From Bacteroidota bacterium (GTDB lineage Bacteria; Bacteroidota; Bacteroidia; AKYH767-A; OLB10): DNA of 64,000 nt. Below are positions 39,392-47,627 of this stretch, one piece after another. Position numbers and translations under genes: made by a program. The DNA lies in assembly GCA_016722525.1 (NCBI GenBank), contig JADKJB010000011.1:62001-126000 (forward strand), read 5' to 3'. The first letter of the stretch is position 1; every line of letters begins with the position of its first letter. A model generated the notes under the pieces. The model did not search any database and was not told the DNA's origin. It saw only the letters and a list, made by a program, of their open reading frames with translations.

Positions 39392-40786
39392 ATGAAAAAT
39401 CGCTACATAGATCTAATATCACAAACATTTGACTTTCCACAGGAGGACTTTGAAGTTGTTGATAACTGCTTGCATTTTAATGGAATACCACTTATGGATA
39501 TTATCGCTCAATATGGTACGCCATTAAAAATCAATTATTTACCTAAGATCAGTTCACAGATACAGAAGGCCAAGCGCCTTTTCAATGTTGCAATGGCTAA
39601 GGCTGATTACAAAGGTAATTATACTTACTGTTATTGCACTAAAAGCTCCCATTTTTCATTTGTCCTGGAGGAAGCGCTCAAAAACGACATCCATTTAGAG
39701 ACATCATCCGCATTCGATATCCCGATTATTAAGAACCTATTTGAGCAGGGATTGGTTACCAAAGATATCATAGTTTTGTGTAATGGATATAAGAAAGCTG
39801 CTTACACTCAAAATATTACAGATATGATTCAAGATGGGTTTCACAATGTGATTCCCATTTTCGACAACATGAATGAGCTATCTGCTTATGAGAAAATTTA
39901 TAGCAAGCAGAAAATGAAAATTGGTCTTCGAATTGCGGCTGAAGAGGAGCCTAATTTCGATTTTTATACTTCTCGTTTGGGAATAAGACATGCAGAAATA
40001 GTTGATTACTACAAAAATGTTATCCGTAAGAATTCCAATTTGGAATTTAAACTGATGCATTTCTTCATTAATACAGGAATTCGAGATACTGCATACTACT
40101 GGGCTGAGCTAAATAGATGTATCAACCTCTATTGCGACCTTAAAAAATTATGTCCAGAATTAGATTCCCTCGACATCGGAGGTGGGTTCCCTATTCGTAC
40201 TTCTCTGAGTTCAGATTTCGATTATCAGTATATGGCTGATGAAATTATTCGTCAAATTAAATCCACTTGTGAACAACGTAAGGTGGAGGAACCACACATT
40301 TTTACAGAATTCGGTTCTTTTACTGTTGGTGAAAGTGGAGCTATCCTATATGGTATTACTGAAGTAAAAAGACAGAATGATAAAGAAATATGGAACATGA
40401 TTGATAGTTCTTTCATTACTACCCTTCCTGACACCTGGGGAATAAAACAGAAGTTTATCCTTTTGAGTGTAAACAATTGGGACAAAGAATATCAGAGAGT
40501 TAATCTGGGTGGTTTAACCTGCGATAGTGATGATTATTACATTATGGAAAGTGTGAAAAGCAGGGTTATTTTACCCAAAATAGAACAGGGCGAAACTTTG
40601 TTCATTGGGTTTTTCCATACCGGCGCTTACCAGGAATCTTTAGGGGGATATGGAGGTATTCAGCATTGTTTAATTCCTGCTCCGAAACATGTACTTATTG
40701 ACAGAGATGAAAATGGAGAATATACCACCAGGTTGTTTGCCAAAGAACAAAGTGCCAAATCAATGATGAAAATACTTGGATACTAA
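39392..40786 (+). CDS. Arginine decarboxylase, PLP-dependent (fold III)
   Basis: Converts arginine to agmatine for polyamine synthesis; 464 residues. The PLP lysine is K84 in YCYCTKSSHFSF; the Gly-rich phosphate loop is DIGGGFPIRT; TEFGSFTVGESG and GLTCDSDDYYIM (active-site Cys-Asp) are typical of the group. The chosen start MKNRYIDLI (39392) fits homologues; the frame is open nine codons further upstream. It is divergent from the arginase-family gene with only about 86 bases between the starts, so both may be controlled from there. The frame is intact. Confidence 0.92.
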   Translation: MKNRYIDLISQTFDFPQEDFEVVDNCLHFNGIPLMDIIAQYGTPLKINYLPKISSQIQKAKRLFNVAMAKADYKGNYTYCYCTKSSHFSFVLEEALKNDIHLETSSAFDIPIIKNLFEQGLVTKDIIVLCNGYKKAAYTQNITDMIQDGFHNVIPIFDNMNELSAYEKIYSKQKMKIGLRIAAEEEPNFDFYTSRLGIRHAEIVDYYKNVIRKNSNLEFKLMHFFINTGIRDTAYYWAELNRCINLYCDLKKLCPELDSLDIGGGFPIRTSLSSDFDYQYMADEIIRQIKSTCEQRKVEEPHIFTEFGSFTVGESGAILYGITEVKRQNDKEIWNMIDSSFITTLPDTWGIKQKFILLSVNNWDKEYQRVNLGGLTCDSDDYYIMESVKSRVILPKIEQGETLFIGFFHTGAYQESLGGYGGIQHCLIPAPKHVLIDRDENGEYTTRLFAKEQSAKSMMKILGY

Positions 40787-40832
40787 AAGTCCTACACTAT
40801 TGAAGCAGAACTGAACCATTTAATCATTTTCA

Positions 40833-41939
40833 TTAATTGATTATCAATAATTTACTTTGTTCAGTTGAATTTGAGGATAATTTCAACAAATAAACCCCTT
40901 TTGTGATTTTGAGTTCATCAGCATTGAATTCAAAAGAGTTGATTCCGCTTTTCAAATTTCCAGACCATAATGGCAGAATTGATTTCCCTTCTATACTATA
41001 CAATTCAAGGGTACCTGGTTGTGATTTCATTACCGTTGTCTCTACATTAAAACTCACATCACTAGGGTTTGGAAATACATTTAAACTGAATGTATTTGAT
41101 TCAACATTCTCATTAATTCCTGTGAGCACTCTCAAGCTGTCGCGATACCTGATTGAAGATACGATTTCGATGCCCAATGTATTAGTTGTATTTATTTGTA
41201 ACAAAGGAATGCCTGATAGTGCACCAAGCCACTTGTATTCCGTTGTTTGCGGAAGTGAAAAACCAAATCCTGTTCCTAAAGAATCGATGTAAAGTGAATC
41301 AATACTGGTTACAATGGATTTTACCCGAACTGTGTTAAAACTTCCAAAAGGAGTAATGAGCGTACCCCAGCCATCCACTTCATTAACTCGGTGCTGATCA
41401 TGGCCATAAAATCCTAATCCGGGCAGGCTTAATTGAAAGTCAGAATCGGACGAATCTAAATTCCCATAAGTTAAAGGGAAGTCATAAATCCTGTCCTTAT
41501 TATTAAAAGGTATTGGAACAGGAATTCCGTTAATATTAGCTCCATAACCTGAAACTTCATAAGATCCGGTTGAATTATAATAGAAATAAACAACATCGCT
41601 GATAGAAATCTGAGGTATAGCAGGGAGAGCCGGGCCTTTTGCTGCCAGATTTGCTCTGTATGGATTAAAAGGGAGGTTGGAAAAAACTACTGAATAAAAG
41701 GTACCGGTTGAAGCAACATTCACAAATGAGTCAATATCCTGAGTAACCATTTGAAGCGTTGAAAAATCCCAAGTAAACTGAGTTCCGGTTAAAGCCGGAT
41801 CAATAGTAGGTGTTATGAGTCCATTACTTACTCTAAAAGTATCGTCCACTGAGGGCATATCGGAAGTGGTAATGGTCAATTGGGAAAATCCATTCAGAAT
41901 TCCTGATAGCACTAAAATAAATGTGAGAATACTTTTCAT
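40833..41939 (-). CDS. Secreted protein with T9SS type A sorting domain
   Basis: Exported protein of 368 residues: signal peptide (FILVLSGILNGFSQ), a beta-rich body of about 260 residues of no recognised family, and a C-terminal type A sorting tail (SLNVFPNPSDVSFNVET to LLKLSSNSTEQSKLLIIN). T9SS would carry it across the outer membrane and anchor it on the surface. It converges with the decarboxylase gene. The frame is intact; function of the body unknown. Confidence 0.85.
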   Translation of the reverse strand: MKSILTFILVLSGILNGFSQLTITTSDMPSVDDTFRVSNGLITPTIDPALTGTQFTWDFSTLQMVTQDIDSFVNVASTGTFYSVVFSNLPFNPYRANLAAKGPALPAIPQISISDVVYFYYNSTGSYEVSGYGANINGIPVPIPFNNKDRIYDFPLTYGNLDSSDSDFQLSLPGLGFYGHDQHRVNEVDGWGTLITPFGSFNTVRVKSIVTSIDSLYIDSLGTGFGFSLPQTTEYKWLGALSGIPLLQINTTNTLGIEIVSSIRYRDSLRVLTGINENVESNTFSLNVFPNPSDVSFNVETTVMKSQPGTLELYSIEGKSILPLWSGNLKSGINSFEFNADELKITKGVYLLKLSSNSTEQSKLLIIN

Positions 41940-42102
41940 TGATTTTGTTCGTTATTTGCAAGCGAAATTAGTCCTCATTGATGAGAAATCAATCTTAAAT
42001 CAAGAATATATTTAAATTCTTGGTTTTAAATGCAAAGGGATTACATGCGTCATATTTTAAATTGACATATTTCCGTATTTTTGTTGCTTTAAATCCTGTA
42101 AT

Positions 42103-42738
42103 TTGAAACGCTTCCTCTTTACTTTACTGCTGTTTATTTCCTTCACATACTCAAATGGTCAATCCAAGTTCATAGGATTGGTGCAATTTTCTGGAGTAAT
42201 AGTAACCGGCGACAGCTTAAAACCAATTCCTTTTGTGAGTATTGTAATTAAAAATTCCTACCGGGGAACAATAAGTGATTATAATGGCTTTTTCTCATTC
42301 GTTGCTCAATTGCAGGACACTATCGAGTTTGCAGCCATTGGCTTTAAAAAAGGAGTTTATATCATTCCTGACACACTTTCTACAGATCGGTATTCGTTGA
42401 TAAAAATTATGACCCGCGATACGATTTTGCTTCAAGAAACAGTTATCTATCCCTGGCCGACGAAAGACCAATTCAAACAGGCCTTTTTAGGTTTACAGGT
42501 GCCTGATAATGATCTGGAACGAGCAAAACGCAATCTGGCTCTTTCTGAAATGCGAGAACTCATGTTAAATACTCCTTTGGATGGTAGTGGAAATTACAAA
42601 GCACTTATGATGGAGAAGCAAAACAAACTTTATACAGCCGGCCAATACCCTTCTATAAGTTTACTCAATCCAATTGCATGGGCTAAGTTTATTGAAGCAT
42701 GGCAACGGGGTGACTATAAGAGTAAAAAGAAACAATAA
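42103..42738 (+). CDS. Exported carboxypeptidase-like regulatory domain protein
   Basis: Protein of 211 residues with a signal peptide (MKRFLFTLLLFISFTYSNGQ) read from a TTG start at 42103; no ATG fits. One CarboxypepD_reg-like beta domain follows (FVSIVIKNSYRGTISDYNGF, TIEFAAIGFKKGVYIIPD) and then a helical C-terminus with a Lys-rich end. Such proteins are common in Bacteroidota envelopes. It precedes a TonB receptor by 107 bases on the same strand and may belong with it. The frame is intact. Confidence 0.75.
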   Translation: MKRFLFTLLLFISFTYSNGQSKFIGLVQFSGVIVTGDSLKPIPFVSIVIKNSYRGTISDYNGFFSFVAQLQDTIEFAAIGFKKGVYIIPDTLSTDRYSLIKIMTRDTILLQETVIYPWPTKDQFKQAFLGLQVPDNDLERAKRNLALSEMRELMLNTPLDGSGNYKALMMEKQNKLYTAGQYPSISLLNPIAWAKFIEAWQRGDYKSKKKQ

Positions 42739-42845
42739 TTGTTCCTGTTGACTGATATTCAACTTGGCAGAACAATTTTTTCAAGGAATTTGTATAGATA
42801 CTTCCGGATATTTAATCGAGAAATAATAGAATAATCTGAGTTTTT

Positions 42846-45392
42846 GTGAATAAAAACAATTTAAGAAATTTCTTCAAACTTTTGCTGTTTCTTCCGGGAA
42901 TTTTTGTTTCCTATGGTTTATTTGCACAACAAAAAGCAACCGTAAAAGGGGTTGTCTCCAATAAATCCAATTCACCAATGCAAGGCGTCAATGTCTCTAT
43001 ATTTGGTTTGCCTGGAGGGGTTGCAACAACTGCTGATGGTTCTTTTGAAATAGTCGTGGAAGCTGATGTTAAATTTGAAATAGTATTCTCTTCAATTGGA
43101 TTTAATACGGTCCTGCTTCCACTCCAACTCTCGCCGGGGGAAATAAAGGTTATTAACCAATCCATGGAGATTTCAGCCACCAAATTACCAGCTGTTGAAG
43201 TAAAGGATCAAAAGTTCAACAGGGGTGCTTTTACCCGAATAGATCCTAAAACTGTAGGTCAGATACCTAATGCAAGTGGTAGTTTTGAAGCCGTGCTGAA
43301 GACTTTGCCTGGTGTGGTATCCAATAATGAATTATCGTCGCAGTATTCTGTTCGAGGAGGTAATTATGACGAGAATTTAGTTTATGTGAATGACATAGAA
43401 ATATACCGTCCTTTTCTGGTTCGATCCGGACAGCAGGAAGGCCTCAGTTTTATAAATTCCGATCTGGTATCCGGCATCAACTTTTCTGCCGGAGGTTTTG
43501 AGGCGAATTATGGAGATAAGCTCTCCTCAGTTCTTGATATCAAATATAAAAAACCAAAAGTTTTCGCTGGTTCAGCGTATGCTTCGTTATTAGGTGGTGG
43601 ATTTCATCTTGAAGGAACCAATAAAAAGAAAAATCTGGGTTATTTGCTGGGTGTGCGTTACAAATCTAATTCCTATCTTTTTAAATCTCTGGAAACTAAA
43701 GGGGAATATAAACCTGTTTTTGCTGATGTTCAGGGTTTGGTTGATTGGGAAATAGATGCCAAAACTGAACTTACTTTTTTAGGTAATATATCTTATAACA
43801 AATACCAAATTATTCCTGTCCACAGGGAAACGGAATTTGGTACCATTAATCAGGCTCTTCGATTGACAATTTATTTTGATGGTCAAGAGGTAGACGAATA
43901 CCAAACTTATACTGGTGCGTTATCATTGACAAGGTTTGTAACTGATAGTATTCGCTTAAAGCTGATAGCATCCACTTATAAGTCTTTTGAAAGTGAATCA
44001 TTCGATATTCAAGGCCAATATTATATTGATGAACTTGAAAAAGATATTGGTTCTGATAACTTCGGAGAAGTTGCTTTTAACAGGGGAATAGGAACGTTTT
44101 TACAACATGCCAGAAATGATCTTGAAGCAACAGTATACAGCATTGAACACAAAGGATATTCCGACAAACCCAATTCTCAATTACAATGGGGTGTGCGTTA
44201 TCAGCATGAAGTCATTGACGATTTATTGAGCGAGCGGCAATATATTGATTCTGCAGAGTATTCACTGCCTCATCCACCTGACAATATTGGAGGTGGGTCA
44301 AATCCTAATCAGGAAATACTTCTTCAGGAGGTCATTAAAACTAAAGCTAATATCAGTTCTAACAGAATTTCCGGCTACTTAATGAACAATTGGTATTTAG
44401 GTGGAACTAGTAAATATACTATTTCTGCAGGAATAAGAGGCAACTATTGGGATCTGAATGATGAAGCTGTTTTTAGTCCCAGAGTTAGCTTGACCTACAA
44501 ACCTGATTGGAAAAGAAATCTTTCCTTCCGTCTAGCTTCAGGTTTATATTACCAGCCTCCGTTTTACAGAGAGCTGCGTGATTTGGATGGGGTGGTAAAC
44601 ACCAACGTTGAAGCACAGCGGTCTATTCATTTTATTGGGGGAATGGATTACGTATTTCTTTCATGGGGAAGGGAATTCAAAGTAGTTACAGAAGCTTATT
44701 ATAAGAAACTGGATAATTTAGTACCCTACAAAATTGATAATTTGCGTATCAGATATTTTGCAGAAAATACCTCTAGTGGCTATGCTGCCGGAATAGATAT
44801 GCGGATAAACGGTGAGTTTGTTCAAGGAGTGGAATCCTGGGCTAGTTTGTCTGTTTTGAAAACTGAAGAGGATATTGAAAATGATTTTTATTACACTTAT
44901 TATAATTCAGACGGCGAAAAAATAGTTCCGGGTTATACCTATAACAATGTGGTTACAGACAGCATTAGAACTGAACCAGGATACATTGCCCGACCCACGG
45001 ATCAACGAGTGACCTTCAGTTTATTTTTTCAGGATTATTTACCCAAATTCCCATCTTACAAAATGAATATGACACTTGTATATGGAACCGGGCTTCCCTT
45101 TGGTCCTCCAGGCAGAGACAGATACAAGGATACTTACCGCTTCCCTTCGTATCGCCGCGTCGATATTGGTTTTTCAAAGATTCTGATTGATGAAGATGGC
45201 ACTAAGCAATACAGAATGAAATTGGCTAACAAAATAAAGTCGATGTCAATTGGAGTAGAAATTTTTAATCTTCTTCAAGTAAATAATACTGTTTCTTATT
45301 TGTGGGTTACTGATGTTACTGCACGGCGTTACGCAGTTCCAAATTACCTAAGTGCCAGAACTCTAAATGTAAAAATAAACGCTCGTTTTTAA
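42846..45392 (+). CDS. TonB-dependent receptor with carboxypeptidase-like regulatory domain
   Basis: Outer-membrane receptor of 848 residues from a GTG start: signal peptide ending YGLFAQQ; CarboxypepD_reg domain (ATVKGVVSNKSNSPMQGVNV); plug domain (ETLPGVVS-like KTLPGVVSNNELSSQYSVRG, YDENLVYVNDIEIYRPF); and a 22-strand-type beta-barrel ending in an aromatic residue (LNVKINARF). There is no SusD gene next to it, so this is not a glycan-utilisation SusCD pair. The ligand cannot be told. The frame is intact over 2.5 kb, in contrast to many neighbours. Confidence 0.9.
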   Translation: MNKNNLRNFFKLLLFLPGIFVSYGLFAQQKATVKGVVSNKSNSPMQGVNVSIFGLPGGVATTADGSFEIVVEADVKFEIVFSSIGFNTVLLPLQLSPGEIKVINQSMEISATKLPAVEVKDQKFNRGAFTRIDPKTVGQIPNASGSFEAVLKTLPGVVSNNELSSQYSVRGGNYDENLVYVNDIEIYRPFLVRSGQQEGLSFINSDLVSGINFSAGGFEANYGDKLSSVLDIKYKKPKVFAGSAYASLLGGGFHLEGTNKKKNLGYLLGVRYKSNSYLFKSLETKGEYKPVFADVQGLVDWEIDAKTELTFLGNISYNKYQIIPVHRETEFGTINQALRLTIYFDGQEVDEYQTYTGALSLTRFVTDSIRLKLIASTYKSFESESFDIQGQYYIDELEKDIGSDNFGEVAFNRGIGTFLQHARNDLEATVYSIEHKGYSDKPNSQLQWGVRYQHEVIDDLLSERQYIDSAEYSLPHPPDNIGGGSNPNQEILLQEVIKTKANISSNRISGYLMNNWYLGGTSKYTISAGIRGNYWDLNDEAVFSPRVSLTYKPDWKRNLSFRLASGLYYQPPFYRELRDLDGVVNTNVEAQRSIHFIGGMDYVFLSWGREFKVVTEAYYKKLDNLVPYKIDNLRIRYFAENTSSGYAAGIDMRINGEFVQGVESWASLSVLKTEEDIENDFYYTYYNSDGEKIVPGYTYNNVVTDSIRTEPGYIARPTDQRVTFSLFFQDYLPKFPSYKMNMTLVYGTGLPFGPPGRDRYKDTYRFPSYRRVDIGFSKILIDEDGTKQYRMKLANKIKSMSIGVEIFNLLQVNNTVSYLWVTDVTARRYAVPNYLSARTLNVKINARF

Positions 45393-45423
45393 TTTCATTT
45401 TTTACGAATGTTTTTCTGCTTTT

Positions 45424-46140
45424 TTACTTTACAGAAGACAACTTTTTTTCGCTTTCCAAATCTAAGAGGCACCCTGTTGCAATGAGGTATTGGGCAATAA
45501 AATAAGTACTTAGGATTAACGTGCCCGAAAAGGGAAAAGGTGAAATAAAAGTATTGGTAGCAAGTAATGAATCGGATATGATAAAAAATACCGCTCCTGC
45601 CAATACCTTAAAATAGCCTTGCTGGTTTTTGTATTTATCACGCATTACAGCACTGACTCCCATAAAGGCAATAGCAAAGCAATAAATCATTATCGGAAAA
45701 TACAGATCTGCAAAACTGGTTCTGTTCAGAATAAAAAATTCAGCTCCATACACCACGATTAAGGTTGAAAATGCAAGTTGACCCCAATGTTGTGTCCAGG
45801 GCCGTTTATCCAAAATGTCAATAATAAAACCTGATGAATATAAGATATGAGCTGCCAGAAAAGCAATGAGCCCGATAAGAAAATAGTTTTGATTAATACC
45901 TTTTAGCATTAAGAAAAAATCTCCTGCACTACTAAATAAAAATCCTGCCAACATGAGATTTTTAAACCTTTTGTTTCTGGCAGTCATAGTCAGGGTTCGA
46001 AAAAAGAAATAAATCAAAACTAAAACTAATGGTTTCGATAAATAGTAGGTCCATTCTAATGAAAAATAATCGGAACCTATTACTACCAGACTAAGGAGTA
46101 AATAGGCAATAGTAAAACGGGGATAAGGAATATTTTTCAA
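45424..46140 (-). CDS. Lysoplasmalogenase-like (YhhN/TMEM86) membrane protein
   Basis: Polytopic protein of 238 residues with about eight helices of the YhhN/TMEM86 family, some members of which hydrolyse the vinyl-ether bond of lysoplasmalogens. Typical parts: FLFSSAGDFFLMLKG (conserved Asp) and FFIISDSLLATNTF (conserved Ser-Asp). The TTG at 46138-46140, overlapping the upstream TGA as TTGA, gives MKNIPYPRFTIAYLLLSL and fits better than the long upstream extension. It is coupled to the alkylglycerol-monooxygenase-like gene, which supports a shared role in ether lipids. Confidence 0.8.
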   Translation of the reverse strand: MKNIPYPRFTIAYLLLSLVVIGSDYFSLEWTYYLSKPLVLVLIYFFFRTLTMTARNKRFKNLMLAGFLFSSAGDFFLMLKGINQNYFLIGLIAFLAAHILYSSGFIIDILDKRPWTQHWGQLAFSTLIVVYGAEFFILNRTSFADLYFPIMIYCFAIAFMGVSAVMRDKYKNQQGYFKVLAGAVFFIISDSLLATNTFISPFPFSGTLILSTYFIAQYLIATGCLLDLESEKKLSSVK

Positions 46141-47371
46141 GAGTTGATTTGAGGTTGCTGCTTTCGGGCATTTGAGAATACTATTTGAAAATAAAGCAAC
46201 GAAATAGCTGCTATGAAGAGGCAAGTGGAAAATAATATAGTGAAATTAGCATTTTGCAATAACAAGAGTGAACAAAGGGGTAACGAAATTAATCTCATTA
46301 TTTCGGCTTTTACACACCATTCCTTCATTTCAAATAAACCACCAAAGTTCATTAATGAAACAATCACAAATACAGCGAAAGCTATCAGCTGAATCATGTT
46401 GAATTTATTCTGCAAGAAAAGAATGGCTGTTGACATAGCTAATACCATCACAAATTGGATGAGCAAATACAGGTGAATGCTTTTTTGTGTTTTAGCATCA
46501 TATTTATGATAAAGTGAACTGTCGACTTCCAAAGGCTGCTGAAAACCGCCCAAATATTCGGGGCGCCATCCGGGAGGTTTAATGAAAACAAGAACCTTAT
46601 CTTTCCAACCTACTGCATGGGATGCAAGATTAAATAAATCTCTCCAATAATGAAAGTTTGCCCATACAGGATTCCAACTTTTTAACGGAGAGGTGATACC
46701 ATAGTGAGGTTCTTCCATTTCTTTTTTAAAGGTGCCAAAAATGCGATCCCAAATAATTAAAGTGCCTGCATGATTTTTATCAAGGTATTTGGGGTCGGAG
46801 CCATGATGCACTCTATGATGAGAAGGTGTATTTAATATCCATTCCAATGGACCCATGCTGCCTATGGTTCTTGTATGGATCCAAAACTGGTAGAGCGTGT
46901 TAAATGAGCTAATTGTTAGAAACATAATTGGATCAAATCCGAATAGTGCTAATGGAAGATAAAAAAACCATGAAAAAGCACTCTGAAACCAGGACTGTCG
47001 TAATGCCACCGATAAGTTATAATCTTCGCTTTGATGATGCACAATATGTGCGGCCCATAACGCATTAACCTCATGGCTCATTCTATGAAACCAATAATAG
47101 AAAAAATCAACCCCTAAAACAATGCGACCCATGTGAGGAAAGTGTTCTCAATAGTGAAAAATCTAAAAGTATCATAAAGATATAAATAGCCAAAGAAAAG
47201 AGCAGTTTTCATAAAAATACCGGTTATCTGCTGCCCTATTCCCAAACTGATATTGGTAATTGAATCGTTTAATCGGTATAACCGGACTTTTTTAATGACA
47301 CTATAGAGTAACTCCACACCAATTAGAAGGAAGAATATAGGAATCGAAAGAGCAATATAATCTACTTTCAT
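46137..47371 (-). CDS. Alkylglycerol monooxygenase-like sterol desaturase/fatty acid hydroxylase family protein (frameshifted)
   Basis: Integral-membrane di-iron hydroxylase of about 411 residues. The three His clusters are FHRMSHE, HIVHHQSEDYN and PSHHRVHHGSDPKYLDKN, flanked by transmembrane helices; the NKHAG-like segment after them (DKNHAGTLIIWDRIFGTF) is typical of the AGMO (TMEM195) branch, which cleaves the ether bond of alkylglycerols. The C-terminal 130 residues add four hydrophobic helices. One T is missing near 47118; repaired, WVALFLGVDFFYYWFHR. It overlaps the lysoplasmalogenase-like gene by four bases. Confidence 0.85.
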
Positions 47372-47395
47372 GACTACTTTTCAGGTGTTTTTTTA

Positions 47396-47424
47396 CAAAT
47401 ATAGGATTACTGATGATTAATCAA
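47396..47424 (-). promoter_or_regulatory. Predicted promoter of the monooxygenase/lysoplasmalogenase pair
   Basis: On the minus strand TTG (47424-47422) is followed after 18 bases by TATATTTG (47403-47396), a perfect -7 element, 24 bases before the ATG at 47371. Both parts and the spacing agree with the Bacteroidota consensus. Confidence 0.6.
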
Positions 47425-47503
47425 AAATCTTTAGGAAATGTAATAGTGAATGTTTCAATTTTTATAGCTTGTTTTTATGTGATTCACAGCAAATTCTTAT
47501 GAC

Positions 47504-47518
47504 GACGCTAGCAGCGTC
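47504..47518. repeat. Short perfect hairpin GACGCT-AGC-AGCGTC
   Basis: 6-bp stem with a 3-base loop in the otherwise featureless 256-base gap between the divergent monooxygenase and M4 peptidase genes. No T-run follows, so it is not a standard terminator; an operator is possible. Confidence 0.4.
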
Positions 47519-47627
47519 AAGTTTTGAAGATGATTTTCACCCTGTTCTCCTATGGGTTAACCCTGTTTTTTAATAATTCTGTCAAATTTAGGTCCGGCAA
47601 AGTCTGTTGGTTGCTTAAATTAATGAA

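Noticed and set aside
42846..45392. SusC-type glycan receptor of a utilisation locus.
   Set aside because: No SusD partner, glycosidase or regulator gene is adjacent; a general TonB receptor is the safer call.
46141..46224. Longer N-terminus of the lysoplasmalogenase-like protein.
   Set aside because: The extra 28 codons overlap the coupled upstream gene and do not look like the family; the TTG at 46140 gives a normal N-terminus.
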